DNA of 64,000 nt from Goekera deserti (GCF_010685995.1 NZ_JAAGWK010000019.1:62001-126000), one strand, 5' to 3'; positions 8,801 through 20,428 are shown, numbered from the stretch's first letter. Notes: generated by a model from the sequence alone, not told the origin. Translations and numbers: made by a program.

Positions 8801-9639
8801 TGGCGCGTCCGCTGCCCCGGCCGGGCACCGCTCCGGGTTGGCCGGCCCTGCCGGCGGTGGTGCTCGTGCTCGCCGTCGTCGGCGCGGGCCTGGTCACCGT
8901 GCTGCTGCAGGCGCTGGGCCTGCTGCCGCTGATCGGCGTGCCCCGGCTGAGCGGGGCGGCGTTCGGCGACGTCGGCCGCGACCTCGGCACCGGGACGGCG
9001 CTGTCGCTGGCGATCGCCGCCGCGTCCACCGCGGTGGCCGCCGTCGTCGGGCTGGCGACGGCGCTGCTGCTCACCGGCCGCCGCTGGCTGGGCGCGGCCG
9101 CGGCGCTGACCGTGCCGGTGCCGCACCTGGTCGGGGCGGCGGCGATGGGCCTGCTGCTCGCCGACTCGGGCGTGCTGGCCCGCTGGACCGGGATGGCCGG
9201 CTGGCCGGAGCTGGTCGGCGGCCGCTGGTGGGTGGCGGTGGTGGCCGAGTACGCCTGGAAGGAGTCGGCGTTCGTGGCACTGCTGGTCGCCGGCGCCCTG
9301 GCCGGGCGGCTGGGCCCGCTGCGGGAGACGGCGGCCCTGCTCGGGGCCGGGCCGTGGCGGCGGCTGCGACACGTCACCCTGCCGCTGGCGGCGCCCGCGC
9401 TGCTGGCCGCCTGCACGATCAGCTTCGTGTACGCCTTCGGCTCCTACGAGGTGGCGGCGCTGCTGGGCCGCGCCAGCCCGGAGCCGCTGCCGGTGCTGGC
9501 CTACCGGCTGTCCCGGTCGATCCAGCTCACCGAGCGCCCGCAGGCCGCTGCGGCCGCCGTCGTCCTGGTGGTGGTGGGCCTGGCCGTGGTGGCGGTGGCG
9601 GCTGTGGCGCTGCGCCGCAGCCTGGCGCGGACGACGTGA
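8800..9639 (+). CDS. ABC transporter permease (first half of a YnjC-like system)
   Basis: A 279-residue inner-membrane permease with about six helices. The EAA loop is seen as ETAALLGAGPWRRLRHVTLPLAAPAL, the coupling segment that contacts the ATPase. It starts within the stop of the binding-protein gene (ATGA overlap at 8798-8802). In E. coli YnjC is a single long protein with two permease modules; here the modules are two genes, and this one matches the N-terminal module. The extracytoplasmic half contains a Trp-rich loop (GMAGWPELVGGRWWVAV). Confidence 0.9.
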   Translation: MARPLPRPGTAPGWPALPAVVLVLAVVGAGLVTVLLQALGLLPLIGVPRLSGAAFGDVGRDLGTGTALSLAIAAASTAVAAVVGLATALLLTGRRWLGAAAALTVPVPHLVGAAAMGLLLADSGVLARWTGMAGWPELVGGRWWVAVVAEYAWKESAFVALLVAGALAGRLGPLRETAALLGAGPWRRLRHVTLPLAAPALLAACTISFVYAFGSYEVAALLGRASPEPLPVLAYRLSRSIQLTERPQAAAAAVVLVVVGLAVVAVAAVALRRSLARTT

Positions 9640-10402
9640 CGGCGCTGCGCCGGCTCACCGGCGTGGGGCTGGCCGCCTGGTTCCTGCTGCCGCTGGTGCC
9701 GTTGGTGCTGTGGGCGGCCGCCGACGTGTGGCGCGCGCCGGCGGCGCTGCCGCAGCAGTGGGGGTCCTCCGGCTGGTCGGCGGCGGCCGCGGCCGGGGGC
9801 TGGGCGGCCGCGGGACGGTCGCTGGGGCTGGCCGCCGTCGTCGCCGTGCTCGGCACGCTGCTCGGGGCGGCGGCTGCCGCGGCCCTCGACGGCGGCCGGC
9901 TGCGGGCACCGCGCACGATCACCGCGCTGCTGCTGGCCCCGGTCGCGTTGCCGCCGCTGGCTGTCGCGCTCGGGCTGGACGTGCTGCTGCTGCGGCTCGG
10001 CGTGCCCGCGCCGGTGGGCGTGGTCGCGGTGCTGACCGTCGCTGCGCTGCCGTACACGACGTACGCGCTGCGGGTCGCCCTGGCCGGGATGGACCGCGGC
10101 TACGCCGAGGAGGCCCGGCTGCTGGGTGCCACGCCCGCGGTGGTGTGGCGCCGGGTGCGGTTGCCGCTGCTGGCGCCCGCGGTCGCGACGGCGGCACTGC
10201 TGGCGTTCCTCGTCGGCTGGAGCGACTACGTGGTGACGCTGACCGTCGGCGGTGGGCAGCTGGTCACCCTGCCGCTGCTGCTGGGGTCCGCGGCGTCCGG
10301 GGTGGGCGACGAGCCCACGGTCGCCGCCCTCGCGCTCTCCGCCGTCCTGCCCCCGCTCGCTGCCGCCCTGCTCGTCGCCCGCCTCGCCCGCGGCCGCACC
10401 GG

Positions 10403-10406
<4 letters not shown>
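9636..10406 (+). CDS. ABC transporter permease (second half of a YnjC-like system)
   Basis: A 256-residue permease with about six membrane helices. Its EAA loop is EEARLLGATPAVVWRRVRLPLLAPAV, near residue 155. It starts with GTG overlapping the previous stop (GTGA at 9636-9639), so translational coupling with the first permease is expected, and the two should form a heterodimeric channel. Its own stop overlaps the ATG of the ATPase gene. A conserved GWSDYVVTLTVGGGQLVTLP stretch near the C-terminus is typical of spermidine/thiamine/YnjC-type permeases. Confidence 0.9.
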
Positions 10407-11713
<1,307 letters not shown>

Positions 11714-13351
11714 CTCGGCGTTGGCGACGGGGTCGAGCACCGAGTGCTGCACGCAGGCCGGCACCAGCTGCCCGGTCTCCGGGTGCGCCATCGAGTACGT
11801 GCAGGCGGCGAGCCGCTCCTGCGCGGCCAGCACCCGGGGCTCGGTCGCCGTCTCCCCCGCCTGCATCGCCGCCCACGCCGGGGCGACGTCGGCGGCGTCC
11901 ATGAAGGCGTGCACCACGATGTTCAACGGCCGGACCCGGCCGCGGCGGGCCGCACCGGCCAGCCGCCGCAGGCCACCGACCCGGGCCACGAACCCGCGCA
12001 GCCACCGCACCGCCACCAGCACGTCGCCGGGGTGCCGGGCCAGCACCCGGAGCACCTTGACCGCCAGCAGTGCCGGCGGCGTGCCGGTGAAGGCGACCCC
12101 GCCGAAGTGGCCGAGGAAGGCGTCCCGGCCGGCCAGGTCGACCGGTGAGGTGTCGTCGCACCAGACGTACCAGGAGCCGTCCACCACCAGCCCGTAGGCG
12201 GTGCGGTTGCACCGCGGGTCGCCGAACTCCACCGCGGCGTAGGACGCCCGGGTGCCCAGCCCCTCCTCGATCCGGGCCCAGACGGCGTCGATCGAGACGT
12301 CGTCGTAGTCACCGCCGCGCCAGCGCCGCTGGTCCCCGACGAAGGCCGCGGGCTGGAAGGACATCATCCCGTAGCCCATCGGCAGCACCGCCCGCGCGAC
12401 CTCGGCCACCTCGTCCAGGTTGGCCGGGGTGACGGTCATGTTGTGCGCCAGGAACGACTGGACGCCGTGCTCGGCCCGCAGGTCGGCGAACATCTGCACG
12501 AACGCCCGCCGGTGCTCGTGCAGCTCGGTCTCGCTGCGCGGCCGGACCGCGCCGCGCCGGCCGCGCATGAGGGAGTCCACGTGCGCGGCGAAGGACAGCC
12601 GGCGGAAGCGCGGGCGGCCCTCGGCGTCCAGCGCGACCGCCCGCAGGTAGTCGGCGTCGAAGTCGCCGTGCGTCATCGACATCGGCTCCCGGCCCGCGTC
12701 GCGCATCGCCTGCAGCGCGGCAGCGTGGTCGTCCGGTGGCAGCAGGCTGACCTCTCCGCCGATGAGCTGGGCGTGCGCGAACGGCCCGCGCCGCTCGCGC
12801 AGGTAGGCCATCTGCGCCCCGACCTGGGTGCGGGTGTGCTCGCCGTCCACCCGGACCTTGTTGGCGTCCGCGGAGTGGTAGCAGGGCGTGCAGGTCAGGT
12901 TGCACTTCGGGAACACGCCGTGGGTGCCCTCGCAGCCCACCGCGTGCCGGCCCAGGGTCTGGGCGGGGGTGCGCACGTGCTCGGGGAGCGCGGCCCAGCG
13001 TTCCTCCAGCACCCGGCGGGTGTGCGGGTGCACGGGGCGGGTCCGCTCGGCCAGCCGGCGCAGGGTCCTGATCGGGTGCACGGCGTCCTCCGGGTCGGGG
13101 AACGAACGAGGGCGGCGCCCAGTCTGCCCCGCTCCGCGCCGGCCCGTGGCACATCCGGGAACCCTTGACTTGATCATGTGCCCTGCGTCACAGTATTGGC
13201 GGGCGGGGGCAGCCGGCTGAGAATGGCCACCCATCGCTGGGTGGACCGACCAACGCGGCCAGACCGTCAGGACCGGCCCCCCGCCCGCCATCCGTCGCTC
13301 GCACGTGGAGCAGACTCCTCCCGCCCCTGTACCCGGCGGGAGGAGCTCACG

Positions 13352-13630
13352 GTGCCCGAGGTCGTGTTCGACGTCCGCTGGCCGGACGGGTCGGTGCAGG
13401 CGGTGTACTCGCCGTCCCTCGTGGTGGAGGAGACGTTCGAGGTCGGCCGCGCCTACGAGCTCGGCGACTTCCTCGACCGCAGCCGCACCGCCCTGCAGGT
13501 GGCCAGCGACCGGGTGCTGGCCCGGTACGGGTTCCCGTGCAGCCGCGCCGCGGCGGCGCTGGCCGGCATCGAGGGCCGAGCGGCCGGCTTCCCCGGCGGC
13601 GAGGTCACCGTGCTGGCGTTCCACCGCTGA
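13352..13630 (+). CDS. MSMEG_0570-family nitrogen starvation response protein
   Basis: A 92-residue cytoplasmic protein. The opening PEVVFDVRWPDGSVQAVYSP and the segment FLDRSRTALQVASDRV then RYGFPCSRAAAALAGIE match my memory of the small family named after MSMEG_0570, which is induced by nitrogen starvation in mycobacteria. The GTG start is preceded by a strong GGGAGGAG at 13338-13345. In the usual cluster it accompanies a radical SAM protein, a flavoprotein, a nitrilase-type hydrolase and an acyltransferase. Here only a radical SAM gene (divergent) and an aldehyde dehydrogenase (47 bp downstream) are near. Molecular function is unknown. Confidence 0.85.
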   Translation: MPEVVFDVRWPDGSVQAVYSPSLVVEETFEVGRAYELGDFLDRSRTALQVASDRVLARYGFPCSRAAAALAGIEGRAAGFPGGEVTVLAFHR

Positions 13631-13676
13631 GCAGCCGGGCGTGGCGCCCACCGACGCGGTCGTGTACTGAGGGACC

Positions 13677-15149
<1,473 letters not shown>

Positions 15150-15160
15150 CGCCCGATCCC

Positions 15161-15192
15161 CTCCCCGCCGAGATGGCCATCTCGGCGGGGAG
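15161..15192. terminator. 32-bp perfect palindrome, bidirectional terminator between convergent genes
   Basis: A self-complementary 32-base segment centred between 15176 and 15177, core CCGCCGAGATGGCCATCTCG, lies between the stops of the aldehyde dehydrogenase (15149) and the DUF4032 gene (15219). No U-tract follows, as usual in high-GC actinobacteria. The same core plus a 15-base flank (TTCGTGTCGGTCCTG, 15193-15207) recurs inverted at 18043-18090. Confidence 0.8.
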
Positions 15193-15218
15193 TTCGTGTC
15201 GGTCCTGTCCGGACGAGG

Positions 15219-16436
15219 TCAGCCTGTGGCGAGCTGCGGGACGGCGGCCGACGTCCGCGGCAGCACGGTCTCCAGGTACGACGTCGCCGCGGCGGCCGTG
15301 CCCACGTCGCGGCCGGCCTGCTCGGACAGGAACCAGCGGTGCTCCAGGATCTCGTGGAACAGCTCGGCCGGGGCCAGCCGGCCGGCCAGGTGCGCCGGGA
15401 CGGCCTCGACCACCGGCAGGTACTCCTCGGCCACCCAGCGGTGCGCGGCGACCGTCTCGGCCACCGGGACGCCCGCGGCGCCCTCCAGCTGGGCGCGGTG
15501 GCTGCGCAGGTCGTCCAGCAGCCGCCGGGCCTGGTTCTCCGACACGTCCAGCCCGGTGAGCCGGGACAGCTCGCGGCGGTGCTGCCCGGGCTCGCGCACC
15601 CGCGTCTCCACCCGGACCCGGTAGCCGTCGCCGTCGGAGACCAGCTCGACCTCGCCGGCGTCGAAGCCGAGCGCGTCCAGCCGGGCGAGCCGGTCGGCGA
15701 CACCACGGAACTGCTCCCCGCGGCCGACCAGCTCCTCCCGGCCCAGCTCGTCCCACAGCGCCTCGTAGCGGGGGCGGATGCTGCGCGCGGTCTCCACCGG
15801 GTCCACGTCGTCGGGCAGCACGCCGGCTGCCAGCAGGTCCAGCAGCTCGGCGCCGACCCGGTCCGCGGCGATGTCGAGGTCGAGGTCACGCTGGCCGGTG
15901 GACAGCCGGGCGTGCCGCTCGGTCGTCTCGGCGTCGACCAGGTGCGCGGCGACCGAGCCGGCGTCGGGCCGGAAGAGGGTGTTGGACAGCGAGCAGTCGC
16001 CCCAGAAGACCCCCGCCAGGTGCAGCCGCACCAGCAGCACCACGAGGGTGTCCACCAGCTGGTGGGCCGAGCGCTCGGTCCGCGGCGTGGAGAACAGGTG
16101 GCGGTAGCTCGTGGAGTACTCCAGGTACCGGGTCACCAGTACCGCCTCCTGGCCACCGGGCCGGTCGACGCAGATGCCGAGCACCCGCACCGCGGGCAGC
16201 CCGTCGGCCTCGAACCGGCCCAGCAGCGTGTACTCGCGCCGGGCCAGCGGCTCGGGCAGCTCCTTCAGCGCGTACACCCGGCCCTCGACCGCGACGAACC
16301 GCACGACGTGCCGGGAGAGCCCGCGCTGGGGCACCTCGACCAGCCGGTCGTCGTCCCAGTCCGCCAGCGGCTGGTGCCAGGGCAGCGTCAGCAGACCGGT
16401 GGCCGCATCGGCGGGCGGACGGAAGAGGTAGCGCAT
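15219..16436 (-). CDS. DUF4032 protein with kinase-like N-terminal fold
   Basis: A 405-residue protein. The N-terminal half resembles lipopolysaccharide/Rio-type kinases: a Lys-containing strand (GRVYALKELPEPLARREY) and a catalytic-loop-like HLAGVFWGDCSLSNTLF, followed by HLVDAETTE in place of the DFG motif. The C-terminal half is the DUF4032 region (VETRVREPGQHRRELSRLTG and LEHRWFLSEQAGRDVG). Proteins of this type are widespread in actinobacteria and have no assigned reaction; phosphotransfer is an inference from the fold. ATG 16436 sits just before the conserved RYLFRPP start. Confidence 0.85.
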   Translation of the reverse strand: MRYLFRPPADAATGLLTLPWHQPLADWDDDRLVEVPQRGLSRHVVRFVAVEGRVYALKELPEPLARREYTLLGRFEADGLPAVRVLGICVDRPGGQEAVLVTRYLEYSTSYRHLFSTPRTERSAHQLVDTLVVLLVRLHLAGVFWGDCSLSNTLFRPDAGSVAAHLVDAETTERHARLSTGQRDLDLDIAADRVGAELLDLLAAGVLPDDVDPVETARSIRPRYEALWDELGREELVGRGEQFRGVADRLARLDALGFDAGEVELVSDGDGYRVRVETRVREPGQHRRELSRLTGLDVSENQARRLLDDLRSHRAQLEGAAGVPVAETVAAHRWVAEEYLPVVEAVPAHLAGRLAPAELFHEILEHRWFLSEQAGRDVGTAAAATSYLETVLPRTSAAVPQLATG

Positions 16437-16577
16437 GCGGAACTCCCGGGGGACGGCGTCACGCCCATCGTGACAGCGCGGGACCCGCCGACCGGGGAGG
16501 CGCGAGCGTGATGTACCCAGCACTGTCGGTGACGATGTTCCGGTCCCCGCCCTGGGTGCGGACGGGGACCGGACCGG

Positions 16578-17612
16578 TCAGCCGCCCGGGGTGGGAGCGG
16601 CAGCGACCGCCGTCGCGTCCGGCGACGGGGCGGCCGGGGTCGGGAAGACCGGCAGCGGCACCTCGGGCCGCTGCTGCCCCGCGGTGCACCGGTCCAGCTG
16701 CAGCGGGACCCCGTAGCGGTCCAGCTCGGTGCGGGCGACCACGTAGTTCTGCGGGAACGACTGCGGCACCGGCACCCCGTCGGTGGCCTGCGGCTGCTCC
16801 AGCACCCGGTAGCAGCCGTCGGCCCACCACTCCTGCACGCCCACCTGGAGCGGACGGCCGTCCTGGTCGTAGAGCAGCACCCCCTCCAGCGGCGTGCCGT
16901 CGGCGGCGTACGGCAGCACGTCGGTGACCGGCCCGGACCGGGACAGCAGCGGGAACTGGCCCTGGGCCTGCAGCGCGGCCGGCTGGGACACCGACACGTA
17001 GACGGGCTCGCGCAGGCGGTCGCCGTGGGTCTGCGCGATCAGCAGCGCCAGCACCGCGAGCAGCAGCCCACCCGCGGCGACCAGCGCACCGAGGGCCCGC
17101 GGCAGCGTCTGCCGGCCCAGCAGGAACGAGCCGGCGACCGCGGCCGCGACCAGCACCAGGCCGATGCCCTGGCTGCCGAAGGGCGCGGGGACCGGGAAGT
17201 CGTCGACACCGTCGATCTGCAGCAGGCACGGCACGGCCACGAGCAGGTAGCCGCGCAGCACCCACCAGGCCGGGCGCAGGTCGGCCACCAGGCGCCGGGC
17301 CTCGCGGGCCGGGTGGGTGGCCAGCACCCGGTCCAGCCGGTCCCTGGTCCCGGCGCCGAGCCAGTCCGGCGCGCTCGCGCGGGCGGGCAGGCCGGCGGCG
17401 GCCCGCAGGTCGGCGGCGTAGGCGGCGGGCGCGCCGAGGCGCACGGCCACCGGCCGGTCGTCGTCCTCGTGGGACATCGCCTCCAGGTGCAGGGCGAGGT
17501 CCTCCAGCAGCGCCGTCCGGTCGTCCTCGGGCAGGTCGGCGAGCTGGCGGTCGACGGCGGCGAGGTACTCCCGCCCTTGAGCGGAGACGGCGGGGGTGGT
17601 CGGCGCGGTCAT
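16578..17612 (-). CDS. HAAS-type membrane protein paired with a PadR regulator
   Basis: A 344-residue protein. Residues 1-75 form a helical module with LAAVDRQLADLPEDDRTALLEDLALHLE, which matches the HAAS/DUF1700 signalling domain commonly encoded after PadR regulators. Four hydrophobic segments (about 118-205) form a membrane core. The C-terminal 130 residues are probably extracytoplasmic, with two Cys (GCYRVLEQ and DRCTAGQQ) and a Pro/Ala tail. It overlaps the padR stop by four bases (ATGA), so the two are co-translated. The likely role is a membrane partner in an envelope-stress switch; this is inferred from family context only. Confidence 0.78.
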   Translation of the reverse strand: MTAPTTPAVSAQGREYLAAVDRQLADLPEDDRTALLEDLALHLEAMSHEDDDRPVAVRLGAPAAYAADLRAAAGLPARASAPDWLGAGTRDRLDRVLATHPAREARRLVADLRPAWWVLRGYLLVAVPCLLQIDGVDDFPVPAPFGSQGIGLVLVAAAVAGSFLLGRQTLPRALGALVAAGGLLLAVLALLIAQTHGDRLREPVYVSVSQPAALQAQGQFPLLSRSGPVTDVLPYAADGTPLEGVLLYDQDGRPLQVGVQEWWADGCYRVLEQPQATDGVPVPQSFPQNYVVARTELDRYGVPLQLDRCTAGQQRPEVPLPVFPTPAAPSPDATAVAAAPTPGG

Positions 17613-17956
17613 GCCGCAGCCGGCCCGAGCAGGACGCCGTCGACGGTGTCGACGAACGTCCTCCACGTCTTGGTCGAGTCCTCCAGCACCGAACGCCCCC
17701 TGTCGTTGATCGCGTAGTACTTGCGGTGCGGGCCCTCGTCGCTCGGGACGACGTAGGACGTCAGTGCGCCGGCCTGGTGCAGGCGGCGCAGCGTGCCGTA
17801 CACGGACGCGTCCCCCACCTCGTCGAACCCCGCGGTGCGCAGCCGCCGCACCACGTCGTAGCCGTAGCCGTCGGCGCCGCGCACGACGGCGAGCACGGCG
17901 ACGTCGAGCACCCCCTTGATCAGCTGGCTGGCGTCCACCGCCACCTCCCTCTCCAT
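17609..17956 (-). CDS. PadR-family transcriptional regulator
   Basis: A 115-residue winged-helix repressor of the short (subfamily 2) type. The DNA-binding part includes LIKGVLDVAVLAVVRGADGY at the N-terminus, VGDASVYGTLRRLHQAGAL as recognition helix, and the wing PHRKYYAINDRG; a single dimerisation helix ends the protein. Such proteins usually repress their own operon. The ATG at 17956 is the first gene of the padR-HAAS operon. The palindromic element at 18057-18090 lies about 100 bp upstream but looks like a terminator rather than an operator. Confidence 0.9.
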   Translation of the reverse strand: MEREVAVDASQLIKGVLDVAVLAVVRGADGYGYDVVRRLRTAGFDEVGDASVYGTLRRLHQAGALTSYVVPSDEGPHRKYYAINDRGRSVLEDSTKTWRTFVDTVDGVLLGPAAA

Positions 17957-18042
17957 GTGCTGCAGCAGGGACGGTAGTGCGGCAGCCGCAGTAGCGCGGG
18001 AAGGTGAGGTCCGCCGGCGCGTCGCGGGCCGGCGCCGTCCGC

Positions 18043-18090
18043 CAGGACCGACACGAACAGCCCGCCGAGATGGCCATCTCGGCGGGCTGT
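18043..18090 (-). repeat. Second copy of the dispersed palindromic hairpin element
   Basis: A 34-bp perfect palindrome (18057-18090, core CCGCCGAGATGGCCATCTCG) plus the flank CAGGACCGACACGAA at 18043-18057, which is the reverse complement of 15193-15207. The element is therefore about 48 bp long and inverted relative to the copy at 15161-15207. It lies downstream of the minus-strand tRNA-Arg gene, where it can act as that transcript's terminator. Confidence 0.85.
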
Positions 18091-18179
18091 GGGGCGAGAC
18101 GGGAGCAGTCGAGGCCCGGACAGACGTCGGCCCCCGCGTCCACGAGGGAGGCGGGGGCCGGCGCTGTCTCAACCAGACG

Positions 18180-18252
18180 TGCACCCGAAGGGATTCGAAC
18201 CCCTAACCTTCTGATCCGTAGTCAGATGCTCTATCCGTTGAGCTACGGGTGC
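18180..18252 (-). tRNA. tRNA-Arg (anticodon ACG)
   Basis: On the minus strand the sequence starts GCACCCGTAGCTCAACGGAT and ends CGGGTGC with discriminator A. It folds into a 7-bp acceptor stem, a D-loop with AGCTCAACGGATAGAGC, and an anticodon stem TCTGA/TCAGA around loop CTACGGA (anticodon ACG, read as ICG). The T-arm contains GGTTCGAATCC. No CCA is encoded. The gene is transcribed just after tRNA-Ser on the same strand. Confidence 0.97.
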
Positions 18253-18288
18253 GTGTGGAGCTGTTCTGTTGTGTGTCCCGGTGTTGCG

Positions 18289-18377
18289 CGGAGGCTCCGG
18301 GATTTGAACCCGGGATGGGGATTAACCCAAACCGCATTAGCAGTGCGGCGCCATAGACCGGACTAGGCGAAGCCTCC
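18289..18377 (-). tRNA. tRNA-Ser (anticodon GCT)
   Basis: An 89-nt class II tRNA on the minus strand. The acceptor stem GGAGGCT pairs with AGCCTCC, with discriminator G. The anticodon stem CCGCA/TGCGG flanks loop CTGCTAA (anticodon GCT, decoding AGC/AGT). A long variable arm (TTTGGGTTAATCCCCA) follows, then a T-arm with GGGTTCAAATCCC. It lies 36 bp upstream of tRNA-Arg. No encoded CCA. Confidence 0.97.
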
Positions 18378-18490
18378 CAGTGCCCGAGTGCCCCCGGAAC
18401 CACCGAGACGGAAGACTACCAGCGGCCCGGACGCCCCCTCCACCGGGGCCCGGCGGCCGGATGCCCGCGGGCACCCGGCCACCGGTCCGC

Positions 18491-19744
18491 TCAGACGGCG
18501 GCGACCTCGACCCGACGGGCCGCCCCGGCCACCGGGACCGGACGCCGACCGGGCAGCAGCGTGACGACGACGGCGAGCGCGGTGGCCACCGCCGACATGA
18601 CCAGCGCGCCCTCGACCCCGGCCGGGGACTCGATCAGCGCTCCGCCGACCGCGGCACCGACGGCGGAGGCGCCGAAGGCCACGGTGGACAGCCAGGTGAA
18701 GGCCTCGGTGGTGGCGTGGGCCGGTGCGATCGAGCCCACCAGGGAACTCTGCACCGTCAGCGTCGGGGCGATCGCCGACCCGCCGAGGAACAGCACGCCG
18801 GCCAGCACCCAGGGGCTGGACACGGCCGCCAGCGGCGCCATGCCCAGGGTGACGCCGAGCAGGCCCCACCGGTAGAGCCGGGGCAGGGTGGGATCCGGGG
18901 GCAGGGCGGACGACGCCGACACCGAGACGACGCGGGCACCGAACCACAGCCCACCGGCCACCGACCCGAGCGCCCAGACGCCCAGCAGGACACCGGAGAG
19001 CCCGGGCGCGCCGGCGGCGTCGGCGAAGGCGGGCACGGCGACCTCGATGGCGCCGAAGCCGAGCATCAGGCCGGTGCCGCTGACCAGCACCCGCGGCATG
19101 CCGGGGGTGCGCACGGTGGCGAACAGGCTCTGCTGCACCGGCACCGAGGGCACCAGCGACCGCAACGCGGCACTGCCGGCCAGGCCCAGGGTGCCGATCA
19201 CGCCCAGCCCGCCCGCCACGGCCAGCGCCCAGCCGGGGTCGGCGAGCAGCGTGATGACCGCGACCAGGGTCGGCCCGGTGACGAAGACGAGCTCGGTGGT
19301 GGTGGCGTCCAGGGCGAAGGCGGTGGGCTGCACCCGCGGGTCGGTGCGGGCCCACAGCGCGCGCACGGTGCCGGAGACCAGCGGCGTGCTCGCCCCGGCC
19401 AGGGCGGAGGCGGCGATCAGCCCGGCGGTGGGCGCCGCGGCGAGCACCGTGACGGCCAGGACGGCGAGCGACAGCGGGTACGTGACCGCCTCGACGAGCA
19501 GCACCGGCCGTGGCCCGCGACGGTCGGCGAGCCGCCCGAGCACGGGTGCGACCACGGCCATGGCGACGCCGTAGGTGGCCGAGGCGGCACCGGCCACCGC
19601 GTAGGAGCCGGTCTGCTGCTGCACCATCAGCAGCAGCGCGAGCGGCACCATCGCCGACGGCAGGCGGCCGGCGAAGCCGGAGACGAGGAGGACCGGGGCG
19701 GACGGGAGCCGCCACACGGTGAGGTACTGACGCACGGGATGCAC
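18491..19744 (-). CDS. Major facilitator superfamily transporter
   Basis: A 417-residue membrane protein with 11-12 predicted helices. The loop between helices 2 and 3 carries the MFS signature as GRLADRRGPRPVLL. An N-terminal QYLTVWRLPSAPVLLVSGFAGRLP is typical of small-molecule efflux proteins of actinobacteria. It starts with GTG at 19744 facing the CGNR-type regulator gene, with a 12-bp inverted repeat between them. Drug or metabolite export controlled by that regulator is the most economical reading; no substrate can be named. Confidence 0.9.
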   Translation of the reverse strand: MHPVRQYLTVWRLPSAPVLLVSGFAGRLPSAMVPLALLLMVQQQTGSYAVAGAASATYGVAMAVVAPVLGRLADRRGPRPVLLVEAVTYPLSLAVLAVTVLAAAPTAGLIAASALAGASTPLVSGTVRALWARTDPRVQPTAFALDATTTELVFVTGPTLVAVITLLADPGWALAVAGGLGVIGTLGLAGSAALRSLVPSVPVQQSLFATVRTPGMPRVLVSGTGLMLGFGAIEVAVPAFADAAGAPGLSGVLLGVWALGSVAGGLWFGARVVSVSASSALPPDPTLPRLYRWGLLGVTLGMAPLAAVSSPWVLAGVLFLGGSAIAPTLTVQSSLVGSIAPAHATTEAFTWLSTVAFGASAVGAAVGGALIESPAGVEGALVMSAVATALAVVVTLLPGRRPVPVAGAARRVEVAAV

Positions 19745-19772
19745 TCGCTCGAGGACGAAGGAAACGGGAACA

Positions 19773-19802
19773 GTAGGCGGTCAAACGCAGTTGACCGCCT
19801 AC
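19773..19802. promoter_or_regulatory. 30-bp inverted repeat in the MFS/CGNR intergenic region (putative operator, overlapping a -35 box)
   Basis: Twelve-base perfect arms GTAGGCGGTCAA and TTGACCGCCTAC are separated by ACGCAG. The right arm contains TTGACC, a good -35 element for the plus-strand regulator gene; CATAGA (19815-19820) is a possible -10 with an 18-base spacer. The symmetry and position, about 40 bp before the regulator start and 29 bp before the transporter start, suggest autoregulation by the CGNR protein together with control of the transporter. Confidence 0.7.
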
Positions 19803-19841
19803 ATCTTCCCTCACCATAGAGCACGGGAGGTAGGGGGCCAC

Positions 19842-20372
19842 GTGGATTACGACACCTACGAGTCGAACGCGGTCGAGCTTGCCGTCGACCTGGCGAACAC
19901 CGGGCGCGACGTGCCGGGATGGGACGAGACCTTCCTCACTGCCCACGAGGACTGGTTCACCCCCGGTACCTCCCTGCACGCCGAGGGCCGGGACGTCGCC
20001 CGGCTGGCCGCGCTGGCCGACCTGGTGCGCTCGCTGGCCGCCGCCGACGACCAGGCGAGCGCCATGCGGGGGCTCAACGACCTGCTGGGGCTGGCCCGCC
20101 CGCGCCCGTACGCCACCGACCACGACGGCGAGCTGCACCTGCACTACGCCCGGGAGGACGCCGGTCTGCTCGAGCAGGTGACCACGACCGTCGCGATGGG
20201 CCTGTCCCAGCTCGTGGTGCAGCACGGCTGGCAGCGGCTGGGCATCTGCTCCGCCGAGACCTGCGACGACGTCTACGTGGACACCTCGCGCAACGCCAGC
20301 CGGCGGTACTGCTCCAACACCTGCGCCAGCCGCTCGACCGTGGCCGCCTACCGCGCCCGCCGGCGCACCTGA
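19842..20372 (+). CDS. CGNR zinc-finger (ABATE-domain) regulator
   Basis: A 176-residue protein with an N-terminal ABATE region (VELAVDLANTGRD and later LRSLAAADDQ-type helices) and a C-terminal zinc finger: CSAETCDDVYVDTSRNASRR then YCSNTCASR, with four Cys ligands and the Asn-Arg pair of the CGNR motif. The fold is considered a DNA-binding stress regulator of actinobacteria and some others. GTG 19842 is preceded by GGGAGGTAGGGGG. It faces an MFS transporter gene across a strong inverted repeat, so it probably controls that exporter. Confidence 0.88.
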   Translation: MDYDTYESNAVELAVDLANTGRDVPGWDETFLTAHEDWFTPGTSLHAEGRDVARLAALADLVRSLAAADDQASAMRGLNDLLGLARPRPYATDHDGELHLHYAREDAGLLEQVTTTVAMGLSQLVVQHGWQRLGICSAETCDDVYVDTSRNASRRYCSNTCASRSTVAAYRARRRT

Positions 20373-20379
20373 CGACCCA

Positions 20380-20399
20380 CGCTTTCTGTACAGAAAGCG
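20380..20399. promoter_or_regulatory. 20-bp perfect palindrome between the CGNR and PAP2 genes
   Basis: CGCTTTCTGTACAGAAAGCG is fully self-complementary. It begins 8 bp after the regulator stop and ends 29 bp before the GTG of the PAP2/kinase gene. With no loop, it looks more like an operator for a dimeric protein than a terminator. It is AT-richer than its surroundings. Confidence 0.6.
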
Positions 20400-20428
20400 C
20401 GAGGTGGGGGGGCGGGTACGGTCCCACG

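Noticed and set aside
13164-13200. TTGACT...CACAGT as a promoter for the MSMEG_0570 gene
   Set aside because: The spacer and -10 are poor, and the site is about 150 bp upstream of the start. I could not distinguish it from chance.
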